Source: Actinoplanes oryzae
GTDB lineage: Bacteria > Actinomycetota > Actinomycetes > Mycobacteriales > Micromonosporaceae
DNA length: 42,450 nt
Assembly: GCF_030757795.1 (NCBI RefSeq)
Contig: NZ_JAUQWH010000074.1
Coordinates: forward strand, 1-42,450
Reading direction: 5' to 3'
Shown piece by piece: positions 1 to 7,981 of this stretch; within the stretch, counting starts at the first letter, position 1; each line of letters starts with the position of its first letter. The position numbers and the translations under genes were made by a program. Below the pieces are notes generated by a model. The model was not told where the DNA came from and did not search any database. It saw only the letters and a list, made by a program, of their open reading frames with translations.

Positions 1-64
1 GCTGGGAAGATTGACCGTCGGCTGGTGCAGGGTACGGTTTGAGCGCACATACGGAGGTGTGGCG

Positions 65-2638
65 GTGGATTCGACGGGGCGTACCGGTCAGGCCGCGGCC
101 CTGCACCGCCAGGCTCAGGCGACCGTGGCTGCGGCGGCGGCGGCGCTCGAGGGGCCGGTTCAGCCGGGTGTTGATCTGGTTGAGCAGCAGCGGGTCGCCG
201 AGCAGTTGCGGGCGGCCGCGGCCGAGGTGGCGCCCGGCTGGCTCGGGGCGCCGCTTGATGCGTTGTCGCCTAGCACGCCGCTCGGTGGGGAGTTGCCGCC
301 GCGGTTTGTTCGCATCGGGATGGCTCAGCCTCTCGATGATGTGCGTTTTCCCGCGATTGTGCCGTTGCTGGGCATCGGGCATCTGACCGTCGACGCGGAC
401 GGGCGGGATCAGCGGGTGGCCGCCCTGCTGCGGAGTCTGCTGCTGCGCCTGTTGGCCGCGGCGCCGCCCGGGTCGCTGCTTGTGCGGGGCGTCGACGGCG
501 CGGGCGGGGGCACGGTTTTCGCGCCGTTCGAGGCGTTGGCCGATGCGGGGCTCATGGCGCCGCCGGCGACCGATCGGCAGGGTTTGCGGGAGGTGCTGAA
601 CGAGGCGGAGAAGTGGCTGCGTCCCGCCCGGGGCGCGCGTGGGCGGCGGGACAGGCTGCTGGTCATTGTCATTGCCAGCCTTCCCGAGTTGACCGAGGGC
701 GGCGATCTCGTACGCATAGCCGCCCTGGCCCAGCAGGGACCGGACTCGGGCCTGCACCTGATCGTGGCCGGCTGGCCGCCGCCTCCGCTGACCGCCGACA
801 CCACTCAGCCGCCGCTGCCCCGCACGACGCAGGTCGCGCTCCGCAACCCGTACGCCGTCGTCGGTGATCCTCCGGGCGGCACCTTCGGGTCCGTGTCCGA
901 GGCGACCTGGTTGAACGCCCCGGTCTTCCTGGACGAGGATCCGCCTCCGCATCTGGTCGACGCCGTGTGCCGGGAGCTGGCGGCGCATTCGGTCGCCGCG
1001 AGCCAGGCGACGCTGGCCGACCTGTTGCCGGAGACGCCGGAGGAGCAGTGGACCGGGGACGCCGGCGACGGCCTGGGCACCACGGTCGGCTACGACGGGG
1101 ACACGCCGGTCGTGCTGCGGTTCAACGACTTGACTCCACACTGGATGGTCGGCGGGCGGTCCGGCGCCGGCAAGACCGCCTTCCTCATCAACGTGCTCTA
1201 CGGCCTCGGCGCCCGCTACAGCCCCGACGAGCTGGGCCTCTACCTGCTCGACTTCAAGGAGGGCATCTCGTTCGCGGAGTTCGTGCCGACCGCCCGGGAC
1301 AGGACCTGGCTGCCGCACGCCCGGGCCGTCGGGGTCGAGTCCGACCGGGAGTACGGGCTGGCAGTCCTGCGCGAGCTCGACGCCGAGATGACCCGGCGCT
1401 CCGTGGCGTACAAGCGGGCCGGGGTGACCCGATTCGCGGATCTGCGGGCCGTGGCCGCCGAGGAGGGCCGGGGCAAGCCGATGCCGCGGCTGCTCTGCGT
1501 CATCGACGAGTTCCAGGTGCTGCTGGCCGGCAACGACACGACGGCCGGGGAGGCCGTGCAGCTGCTGGAGTCCCTGGCGCGCAAGGGCCGCTCGTACGGC
1601 ATCCATCTCGTCCTCGCGAGCCAGACCGTCCTCGGCGTCGAGGCCCTGTACGCCAAGCGCGACTCGATCTTCGGCCAGTTCCCGGTCCGCATCGCGCTGC
1701 CGGGCGGCGGCGACGTGCTGGAGCCCACGAACGACTCGGCCGCCGGCCTCCCCCTGGGCACCGCGGTGGTCAACACGGCGGGCGGTCTGGGCGGCCCGCG
1801 CGGCGCGACCCGGGGTCATGAGCGGGTCGTCCGCTTCCCCGATCCGCACGCCGACCGCAAGGCCCTCAGCGACCTGCGGCACCGGCTGTGGGGTCTCCGT
1901 GACCCCGAGGCCGCGCCGCCGCGCATCTTCGCCGGATACGCCGACCAGCACCTCGCCGACGACCCCACCTACCGTGCCGCCCTCGCCGGCCGTGGCGGGC
2001 GCCCGGCGGCGCTCGTGGGCCGGGTCATCGACGTGGCCTTGTCCACCGCAGCGTTCCCGCTCGACGCGTCGCCGGGCCGGCACCTGGCCGTGTTCGGCTC
2101 CCAGCCGCGCGGCGCCGAGGTGCTCGCCGCGGCCGCCCGGAGCGTGGCCGCCTTCCACCCGCCGCGCACAGCTCGCTTCGTCCTGTCGTCGCTGGTGGCC
2201 GAGGGCGACGAGCTGGTCAAGGAGCTGGCCGCCGAGATAGCCCACCGGCAGGAGGTGGTCGTGGCGGACGCGGCGGCCCTGCCCGCGGAGCTGGACCCCG
2301 GCCAGCCGGGTTACCGCGTCGTCTTCGGCCTGGACGCGGCCGCCCCCGGCACGATGCCGAAGCTGCGCCCGCTGTTGCGCGAGGGGCCGGCTCGTGGCGC
2401 CCATCTGCTCTCCTGGTGGCGGGGCCTGCGCCGGTTCTCGGAGGAGACCGGGGGCAGCACGGGCCGCGAGGACGTGGCCGGTCTGGTCTTCCTCAACGTC
2501 CCCGGTCAGGAGGTGGCGCTCATGCTCGGCCGGCAGCTGGACTGGCAGCCTCGCGACAACCGCGCGCTCTTCCATGACCGCCACGCCGACCGCACGGTCA
2601 CGATCGTCCCGTTCGCCGAGCCGGACCCCGATGCGTGA
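65..2638 (+). CDS. FtsK/SpoIIIE-type ATPase, EccC-like three-domain architecture
   Basis: About 857 residues. I place the start at GTG 65 because GGAGG at 53-57 lies 7 nt upstream; the in-frame GTG at 59 is too close. The central FtsK/SpoIIIE domain has an intact Walker A (GGRSGAGKT, residues 363-371) and Walker B (LLCVIDEF, from about 476), with the LYLLDFKEG strand typical of the family. An N-terminal region (about 100-260) and a C-terminal region (about 660-855) have the sequence rhythm of FtsK domains but lack usable P-loops. One active domain between two degenerate ones recalls EccC-type ATPases. I see no transmembrane segment, so membrane contact could come through the 3-TM protein two genes on. 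FtsK/EccC ATPases move DNA or protein substrates. Protein export is my inference from the small helical protein in the same operon. The substrate is unknown. Confidence 0.85.
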   Translation: MDSTGRTGQAAALHRQAQATVAAAAAALEGPVQPGVDLVEQQRVAEQLRAAAAEVAPGWLGAPLDALSPSTPLGGELPPRFVRIGMAQPLDDVRFPAIVPLLGIGHLTVDADGRDQRVAALLRSLLLRLLAAAPPGSLLVRGVDGAGGGTVFAPFEALADAGLMAPPATDRQGLREVLNEAEKWLRPARGARGRRDRLLVIVIASLPELTEGGDLVRIAALAQQGPDSGLHLIVAGWPPPPLTADTTQPPLPRTTQVALRNPYAVVGDPPGGTFGSVSEATWLNAPVFLDEDPPPHLVDAVCRELAAHSVAASQATLADLLPETPEEQWTGDAGDGLGTTVGYDGDTPVVLRFNDLTPHWMVGGRSGAGKTAFLINVLYGLGARYSPDELGLYLLDFKEGISFAEFVPTARDRTWLPHARAVGVESDREYGLAVLRELDAEMTRRSVAYKRAGVTRFADLRAVAAEEGRGKPMPRLLCVIDEFQVLLAGNDTTAGEAVQLLESLARKGRSYGIHLVLASQTVLGVEALYAKRDSIFGQFPVRIALPGGGDVLEPTNDSAAGLPLGTAVVNTAGGLGGPRGATRGHERVVRFPDPHADRKALSDLRHRLWGLRDPEAAPPRIFAGYADQHLADDPTYRAALAGRGGRPAALVGRVIDVALSTAAFPLDASPGRHLAVFGSQPRGAEVLAAAARSVAAFHPPRTARFVLSSLVAEGDELVKELAAEIAHRQEVVVADAAALPAELDPGQPGYRVVFGLDAAAPGTMPKLRPLLREGPARGAHLLSWWRGLRRFSEETGGSTGREDVAGLVFLNVPGQEVALMLGRQLDWQPRDNRALFHDRHADRTVTIVPFAEPDPDA

Positions 2639-2822
2639 AGCCGACCGAACCCCGGCGCGTGAAGCCGGCCGAACCCCGACACGTGAAGCCGACCCGACCC
2701 CGGCGCGTGAAGCCGACCGAACCCCGACACGTGAAGCCGACCCGACCCCGGCGCGTGAAGCCGACCGAACCCCGACACGTGAAGCCGACCCGACCCCGAT
2801 GCGTGAACCACTGCGAGACCCC
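2631..2822 (+). repeat. 24-bp tandem repeat (minisatellite) across the ftsK-like stop codon
   Basis: Seven head-to-tail 24-bp units run from 2631 to 2798, followed by a decayed eighth unit. Units share the core CGTGAAGCCG and end in ACCCCG. Units 2/4/6 and 3/5/7 form two alternating types, giving a 48-bp higher-order period; units 3, 5 and 7 contain the palindrome CACGTG. The first unit contains the TGA stop of the ATPase gene (2636-2638). Both edges of the array read ACCCCGATGCGTGAA, 168 bp apart, as expected if the array grew from the end of the gene. One frame is open as a Lys/Pro/Arg-rich octapeptide repeat (GTG at 2635 to TGA 2839-2841). I see no evidence that it is made. Confidence 0.95.
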
Positions 2823-2833
2823 GAGGCTGAGCG

Positions 2834-3526
2834 ATGAGTGACGAACCCGGCCCCTGGGCGGACTACCTCGCGGCGGCGCAACGCTTGGACGCGCTGCGCC
2901 GTGCGGCGTCCTCGGCGGCGGGCGAGCAGGCGGCCACCGTTCAGGCCGCGCAGCAGGAGCTGGCCGCCGTCCAGGCGCGCCTGGCGCCCCAGCGCGCCCG
3001 CCTGGTGGGCGATCTCGGCGTCCCGGAGCAGGAGTTGGTGCCCCAGCCCGCCGAGCAGGCCCTGGCGGCTCAGGCGGTGGCGGGCGGTCCCGCGGCGATC
3101 CTGGCGGCCCTCCGGCAGGCGTACGCCGCAGCCGACGCCGCCGACGCCGGCATGCTCGGCCCGGCCCCGGCCGTCGCCCTGCGTCCCCTGGCCCGGAACC
3201 TGCTCATCTACGGCCCGTTCGCCGCCGCCGTCCTGATCATCCAGATCGTCCTGTACCTGGTGGCGCCCTCGGGCTCGCTCCCGACCTACGCCCTGCTGTG
3301 CGGGCTCAGCATGCCCGTGCTCGCCTTCGGCCTCGGCTGGCTCACGATCGGATTCGTCTACGGCGGAGGCGGAGGAGGAAGCGGCGGCGGAAGCGGCGGC
3401 GCCGGCGGCGGCGCGGGCGACGACGGGGCCAAAGTGGACCGGACTCCCCTGGCCGGCGCGATCATCTGCCTCACGCCCGTCCTGCTCACCTGCATGGGCG
3501 TGGGCCTGCTGGCCTTCATCAGATAG
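2834..3526 (+). CDS. Ala-rich coiled-coil membrane protein, three TM segments
   Basis: 230 residues. The ATG at 2834 has GAGG at 2823-2826, 7 nt upstream. Residues 1 to about 95 are Ala/Gln/Glu-rich and probably form a helical coiled coil. Two hydrophobic segments follow near 123-145 and 150-178, then a Gly/Ser-rich linker of about 25 residues, then a final hydrophobic segment near 205-229 ending at the C-terminus. No enzymatic motif is visible. It lies between the FtsK-like ATPase and the 86-residue helical protein, all on one strand with short gaps, so it may anchor the ATPase at the membrane (inference). I do not recognise a named family. Confidence 0.8.
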   Translation: MSDEPGPWADYLAAAQRLDALRRAASSAAGEQAATVQAAQQELAAVQARLAPQRARLVGDLGVPEQELVPQPAEQALAAQAVAGGPAAILAALRQAYAAADAADAGMLGPAPAVALRPLARNLLIYGPFAAAVLIIQIVLYLVAPSGSLPTYALLCGLSMPVLAFGLGWLTIGFVYGGGGGGSGGGSGGAGGGAGDDGAKVDRTPLAGAIICLTPVLLTCMGVGLLAFIR

Positions 3527-3536
3527 GAGTCGAACC

Positions 3537-3797
3537 ATGGCGAGCGTCGAGCAGGTCAAGGCCAACGTCGCGGCAAGTGTCGACGGCACCCAGCGGGCGA
3601 TCACCGGCATCCAGCAGGTCAACGAGCAGCTGGACGAGGCCCTGGCCCGCCTGCGCATCACGGCGGTGGGCTCGCTGCACCCCTCGGTCGCGGCCGCCAT
3701 CGCCCACCTCGAGCAGGCCCGCACCCGCATGGACGAGGCCGCCACCCTCGCCCGCGCCGCCATCGACAGCGCCGACGCCTACCGCATGATCGTCTAG
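3537..3797 (+). CDS. small all-helical protein, WXG100-like in size (DUF6244-like)
   Basis: 86 residues. The ATG at 3537 is preceded by AGGAG with about 7 nt spacing. The sequence is low in aromatics and predicts two long amphipathic helices with a break near SLHP, the size and hairpin shape of WXG100 proteins. There is no W-x-G motif. It resembles small proteins I recall as DUF6244 in Micromonosporaceae, beginning MASVEQVKA; that is memory, not a search. It follows the ATPase and membrane protein genes at once, so it is the obvious candidate substrate or partner (inference). Its TAG overlaps the stop of the convergent RidA gene by 3 bp (CTAG at 3794-3797). Confidence 0.8.
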   Translation: MASVEQVKANVAASVDGTQRAITGIQQVNEQLDEALARLRITAVGSLHPSVAAAIAHLEQARTRMDEAATLARAAIDSADAYRMIV

Positions 3798-4195
3798 GCC
3801 GGAAGCGCAGCGGTCAGGTCGACCTCGACGAGCTGCCCCGCATACCCGAGCGCCGTCACTCCCAGCAGCGTCGAAGCGGTGCTGAAGGCCGGTCCGAGGT
3901 CGGAGGCGACAAGCCGCCGCCAGACGTCGCCCAGGACGACGTGGTCGGCGCTGACGACGTAGACCACGGATCGCACCACGTCGGAAGCCGTGGCGCCCGC
4001 CGCCGACAAGGCCGTCAGACAGTTGGCGACGACCTGATCCGTCTGAGCGAGGATGTCACCCGGAACCACCTGGTCGGACGGGTCGACCGGGCATTGACCG
4101 GCCAGGTGTGCCAGCCGCCCGGCGGAGGAGATCGTCACGTGGCTGTAGCCGTCGGGCGCGTGCAGCTCGGGCGGGTTGAACCGGTCGACCGGCAC
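3794..4195 (-). CDS. RidA/YjgF/Rid-family protein
   Basis: 133 residues, the usual RidA length. The fold signature is clear: an N-terminal strand region (VTISSAGRLAHLAGQCPVD), a central helix (TDQVVANCLTALSAAGATASDVVRSVVYV) and a C-terminal LVEVDLTA. RidA proteins hydrolyse reactive imine/enamine intermediates, but many paralogues have other roles. The Arg of the classic RidA C-terminal active-site motif is not evident here, so imine deaminase activity is uncertain. The GTG start lies 4 nt after the folE stop, with GAGG in the folE end acting as ribosome site, so it is probably cotranscribed with folE. Confidence 0.85.
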   Translation of the reverse strand: MPVDRFNPPELHAPDGYSHVTISSAGRLAHLAGQCPVDPSDQVVPGDILAQTDQVVANCLTALSAAGATASDVVRSVVYVVSADHVVLGDVWRRLVASDLGPAFSTASTLLGVTALGYAGQLVEVDLTAALPA

Positions 4196-4199
4196 GGGG

Positions 4200-4874
4200 T
4201 CACCTCGCGTTGATCAGGGCCATGGCCTCGGCGCGAACCTTGCCGTCGCGCTGGAAGGCGCCTCGGACGGCGGAGGTGACTGTACGGGCCCCGGCCTTGC
4301 GGATGCCACGCATTTCCATGCACAGGTGCTCGCACTCGAGCACGACGATGACGCCCCGCGCGCCGAGCTTCTCGGTGAGCAGGTCGGCGATCTGCGACGT
4401 CAGCCGCTCCTGGACCTGGGGCCGGCGGGCGAAGACCTCGACGAGACGCGCCAGCTTCGACAGGCCGGTGATGCGCCCGTCGACGCCCGGGATGTAGCCG
4501 ATGTGGGCCACGCCCTTGAACGGCAGCAGGTGGTGCTCGCAGAGGCTCATGACCTCGATGTCGCGGACGAGCACGAGCTCCTCGTGGTTCGCCTCGAACG
4601 TCGTGGTGAGCACCTTCGCGGGGTCGACGCGCAGCCCGGCGAAAAGTTCGGCGTAGGCGCGGGCGACGCGGGACGGCGTGCGCTGCAGACCGTCACGGTC
4701 CGGGTCCTCACCGACCGCGATGAGGATCTCCCGGACCGCCTTCTCGATGCGCGCCAGATCGACGGCGTTCTCGACCGGGGTGCCGGTGAGCTTGCCGTCG
4801 ATCAGACGCGCGGCGAGATAGTCCAGCTCGTCGTCGGAGTCCGCGGGCTCCGTCGCACTGGCGTCGGTGATCAG
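4200..4874 (-). CDS. folE: GTP cyclohydrolase I
   Basis: FolE converts GTP to 7,8-dihydroneopterin triphosphate, the first step of folate synthesis. Zinc-site motifs are present: SLCEHH and ECEHLC. The reading frame stays open and FolE-like well beyond the first in-frame GTG at 4613, through LDYLAARLIDGKLTG and EKAVREILIAVGEDPDRDG, up to the ftsH stop. No ATG, GTG or TTG lies in that stretch, so I place the start at CTG 4874. This overlaps the ftsH TGA as CTGA and follows GGAGGGG by a few bases. That gives 224 residues, a normal length. It sits last in the hpt-ftsH-folE run. RidA follows where folP-folB-folK would be expected. Confidence 0.92.
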   Translation of the reverse strand: MITDASATEPADSDDELDYLAARLIDGKLTGTPVENAVDLARIEKAVREILIAVGEDPDRDGLQRTPSRVARAYAELFAGLRVDPAKVLTTTFEANHEELVLVRDIEVMSLCEHHLLPFKGVAHIGYIPGVDGRITGLSKLARLVEVFARRPQVQERLTSQIADLLTEKLGARGVIVVLECEHLCMEMRGIRKAGARTVTSAVRGAFQRDGKVRAEAMALINAR

Positions 4875-6907
4875 TGCCCCTCCACGTTGCCGTTCGGGTT
4901 GATGTCGGACGGCGTGGCGCTGCTGCCGCCGCCGACCGCGATCTGACCGTCCGCCTCGGCCTGCGCCTTGAGCTTCTCGCGCTCGGCCGGGGTGAGCACC
5001 GGGGGCGCCTCCGAGGGGAGCCGCTTGCCGAAGCCGTTGAAGGGCGACATGGGCGCGCGCTTCGCCACCCGGGCGCAGATGCGGTCCATGTCCTCGCGGG
5101 TGATGGTTTCCTTCTCCATCAGCTCCAGGACCATGCTGTCGAGCACGTCGCGGTACTCGACCAGGATCTCCCAGGCCTCGTCGTGCGCCAGCTCGATCAG
5201 CGCGCGCACCTCGGAGTCGATCTCGGCGGCGACGCTGTCCGAGTAGTCCCGCTCGTGCCCCGCGGTGCGGCCCAGGAACGGCTCGTCGTTGTTGGTGCCG
5301 TACTTGACGGCGCCCAGCTTCGAGCTCATGCCGTACTGCGTGACCATGGCCCGGGCCAGGCCCGACGCCTTCTCGATGTCGTTGCCGGCGCCCGTGGTGG
5401 GCTCGTGGAAGACGAGCTCCTCGGCGGCGCGGCCACCCAGCGCGTACGCCAGCGTGTCGATCATCTCGGCGCGGGTCTGCGTGTACTTGTCCTCGGTCGG
5501 GAGCACCAGCGTGTGACCCAGCGAGCGGCCACGCGGGAGGATCGTCACCTTGTGCACCGGGGCGGAGTGCGGCAGCGCGTAGGCGACCAGCGCGTGTCCA
5601 CCCTCGTGGTAGGCGGTGATCTTCTTCTCGCTGTCGCTCATCGCCCGGGTGCGGCGCTCGGGGCCGGCGATGACGCGGTCGATCGCCTCCTCGAGGAACT
5701 CGTTGGAGATCGCGCGCTTGTCGTGGCGCGCGGTCAGCAGCGCGGCCTCATTGATGACGTTGGCCAGGTCGGCGCCGGAGAAGCCGGGGGTGCGCCGGGC
5801 GACCGAGTCGAGGTCGACGTCGGGCGTGAACGGCTTGCCCTTGGCGTGCACCCGCAGGATCGCCTTGCGGCCCTCCATGTCCGGGTTGTCGACCGGGATC
5901 TGGCGGTCGAAGCGGCCCGGGCGCAGCAGCGCGGGGTCGAGGATGTCCGGCCGGTTGGTGGCGGCGATGAGGATGACGCCGCCCTTGGTGTCGAAGCCGT
6001 CCATCTCGACGAGCAGCTGGTTGAGCGTCTGCTCGCGCTCGTCGTGCCCGCCGCCCATGCCGGCGCCGCGGTGGCGGCCGACCGCGTCGATCTCGTCGAC
6101 GAAGACGATGGCCGGCGCGTTGGCCTTGGCCTGCTCGAAGAGGTCGCGGACGCGGCTGGCGCCGACACCGACGAACATCTCGACGAAGTCCGAGCCGGAG
6201 ATCGAGTAGAACGGCACCCCGGCCTCGCCGGCGACGGCGCGGGCCAGCAGCGTCTTACCCGTGCCGGGCTGGCCGAAGAGCAGCACGCCCTTGGGGATCT
6301 TGGCGCCGAGCGCCTGGTACTTCGCCGGGTTCTGCAGGAAGTCCTTGATCTCGTGCAGCTCCTGGACCGCCTCGTCGGCGCCCGCCACGTCGGCGAACGT
6401 CGTCTTGGGCATGTCCTTGGTGAGCATCTTGGCCTTGGACTTGCCGAAGTTGAGCACCCGGGAGCCGCCGCCCTGCATCTGCGACATGAACAGCAGCAGC
6501 AGGATCACGAGGATCGCGATGGGCAGCAGGTTGACGACGAGGCTGAGCAGGATGTTGTCGCCGGAGACGGTCGCGTTGACCGTGCCGGTGATCCGGCCCG
6601 CGCTCTTGGCCTCCTGGACGTCGTTCCAGATCTCGTCCGTCAGCTCGTACGGATACTGGGTCTCGATCTTGTCCGTGGTCTTGCCGTCGAACCGCTCCGG
6701 GGAGGCCAGCTCGAGCTGGAGCGTCTGCTCCTTGTCCTCCTGGATGACCTTCTTGATCCCGGGCTGGTTGAGCCGCTCGAGAACCACCGAAGTGTCGACA
6801 CGCTGGTAGCTGGGACCACTGGTGAAGAAAGAGCTCAGCGCGATCGCACCGAGGATCACCAGAACGATCCAGACCACCGGGCGGCGGAAGAAACGCGTAC
6901 GTTCCAT
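4871..6907 (-). CDS. ftsH: ATP-dependent zinc metalloprotease FtsH
   Basis: 678 residues from ATG 6907 (MERTRFFRRPVVWI), the start seen in related proteins; the frame is open further upstream but that part is not FtsH-like. Order of parts: TM1 (about 11-30), the extracytoplasmic FtsH_ext region, TM2 (about 115-140), the AAA+ domain with Walker A GQPGTGKT (212-219) and Walker B IVFVDEID, the second region of homology, and the M41 peptidase with HEGGH (434-438). FtsH is a membrane hexamer that extracts and degrades membrane and regulatory proteins. The P-loop has Gln where most FtsH have Pro (GPPGTGKT). Its stop overlaps the folE start, suggesting translational coupling. Confidence 0.97.
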   Translation of the reverse strand: MERTRFFRRPVVWIVLVILGAIALSSFFTSGPSYQRVDTSVVLERLNQPGIKKVIQEDKEQTLQLELASPERFDGKTTDKIETQYPYELTDEIWNDVQEAKSAGRITGTVNATVSGDNILLSLVVNLLPIAILVILLLLFMSQMQGGGSRVLNFGKSKAKMLTKDMPKTTFADVAGADEAVQELHEIKDFLQNPAKYQALGAKIPKGVLLFGQPGTGKTLLARAVAGEAGVPFYSISGSDFVEMFVGVGASRVRDLFEQAKANAPAIVFVDEIDAVGRHRGAGMGGGHDEREQTLNQLLVEMDGFDTKGGVILIAATNRPDILDPALLRPGRFDRQIPVDNPDMEGRKAILRVHAKGKPFTPDVDLDSVARRTPGFSGADLANVINEAALLTARHDKRAISNEFLEEAIDRVIAGPERRTRAMSDSEKKITAYHEGGHALVAYALPHSAPVHKVTILPRGRSLGHTLVLPTEDKYTQTRAEMIDTLAYALGGRAAEELVFHEPTTGAGNDIEKASGLARAMVTQYGMSSKLGAVKYGTNNDEPFLGRTAGHERDYSDSVAAEIDSEVRALIELAHDEAWEILVEYRDVLDSMVLELMEKETITREDMDRICARVAKRAPMSPFNGFGKRLPSEAPPVLTPAEREKLKAQAEADGQIAVGGGSSATPSDINPNGNVEGH

Positions 6908-7277
6908 ACTGTTGTCGGGCCTGGAGTGCGCCCGAACCCTCCTGATCGGCGTCCTGGTCACCTGGGTTATGGATCCCCGCCGCCGGCCGCCGGGAAGGGC
7001 GAACGAGCCGCGGAGACGCTGCCGGAACGAATAACCGCCGGGCCGCGAGGCAAACCCCCTGCAGCCCGGCTGTCGACGCCCGGCCCCGCCGGCGCTCGTG
7101 ACTCTGCGCCATCGGTCATTCGACGGTACACCGTGGGTGCCTTCCGCGACTCCGTGAGCCCGCCCGGTCGCCACCTCCGGACCACCGGAAGTTCGCCCGA
7201 AAATTACCGTAAAGCCGGACAATACCTCCCGCGGACGGGGCGATCGGGCGTTTTCTGAGAGTCAGCTGGGAAGACGT
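6908..7277. promoter_or_regulatory. 370-bp gap upstream of ftsH, probable promoter and leader
   Basis: No convincing gene lies here; the reading frame extending ftsH upstream to 7222 is low-complexity Arg/Gly/Ser. The hpt-proximal end is less GC-rich and contains TTACCGTAA (7204-7212), a short palindrome. On the minus strand, TATTGT and TACGGT are candidate -10 elements. I could not assign a start site. The long gap suggests ftsH has its own promoter rather than relying on hpt. Confidence 0.4.
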
Positions 7278-7853
7278 TCAGCTACGGGCGTAGACCTCGG
7301 GCTTGAGCACGCCGACGTACGGCAGCTCGCGGTAGCGCTCGGCGAAGTCGAGACCGTAACCGACGACGAACTCGCTCGGGATGTCGAAGCCGACGTACTT
7401 GGTCGGGACCGGCACCTTGACCGCGTCGGGCTTGCGGAAGAGCGCGACGACCTCGACGCTCTCCGGCGCGCGCGACTGCAGGTAGCGCATCAGCCACGAC
7501 AGGGTGAGCCCGGAGTCGACGATGTCCTCGACGATCACCACGTGCCGGCCGCTGATGTCGCTGTCGAGGTCCTTGAGGATGCGCACCACCCCGGAGGACG
7601 TGGTGCCGGAGCCGTAGGACGAGACGGCCATGAATTCCATCTCGCAGGGCGGGCCCTGCCGTCCGAGCGCACGCGCGAAGTCCGCCATGAACATGACCGC
7701 GCCCTTGAGCACGCAGACCAGCAGCACGCCGCCCTCGGCGTCCGCGTAGTCGGCGGCGACCTGCTTCGCAAGCTCTTCGGTCTTCTCGCGGATCTGCTCC
7801 TCGGAGATGATCACGCGGTCGATGTCGGCGTCGTACCAGGAGCCGTCTGCCAT
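7278..7853 (-). CDS. hpt: hypoxanthine phosphoribosyltransferase
   Basis: 191 residues, full length for the family, from ATG 7853. It transfers phosphoribose from PRPP to hypoxanthine or guanine in purine salvage. The PRPP loop VVIVEDIVDSGLT is at residues 105-117. The flexible-loop region SSYGSGTTSSG (78-88) and the C-terminal purine-binding region with KYVGFDIPSEFVVGYGLD are present. It lies between tilS (128-bp gap) and ftsH, the common actinobacterial tilS-hpt-ftsH order. The rather large gap to tilS leaves room for its own promoter. Confidence 0.97.
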   Translation of the reverse strand: MADGSWYDADIDRVIISEEQIREKTEELAKQVAADYADAEGGVLLVCVLKGAVMFMADFARALGRQGPPCEMEFMAVSSYGSGTTSSGVVRILKDLDSDISGRHVVIVEDIVDSGLTLSWLMRYLQSRAPESVEVVALFRKPDAVKVPVPTKYVGFDIPSEFVVGYGLDFAERYRELPYVGVLKPEVYARS

Positions 7854-7981
7854 GTCGTCAAGCCTGCCGTATCAAGTGTGTCGCGCGCGGGCGGGGGGAG
7901 CACTCCGTGCCGGGACAAGCGCAGGTTATCGGGCGAAACACCCCGCAAGCGACCCGGTCGTGCCACAGACAGTGACAACTG

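Noticed and set aside
2635..2841. 68-codon open frame of Lys/Pro/Arg octapeptide repeats, GTG overlapping the ATPase stop
   Set aside because: The 24-bp array keeps every frame in register, so openness follows from the repeat itself. No homology or codon evidence supports a protein; recorded as a repeat only.
6908..7222. N-terminal extension of ftsH to 7222
   Set aside because: The extra 105 residues are Arg/Gly/Ser low-complexity, and FtsH proteins of this type begin at MERTRFF.
4874..7258. Long plus-strand open frame of nearly 800 codons antisense to ftsH
   Set aside because: Mirror of ftsH in a high-GC genome. Composition is Arg/Val/Asp/Leu-rich with no domain, and ftsH on the other strand is certain.
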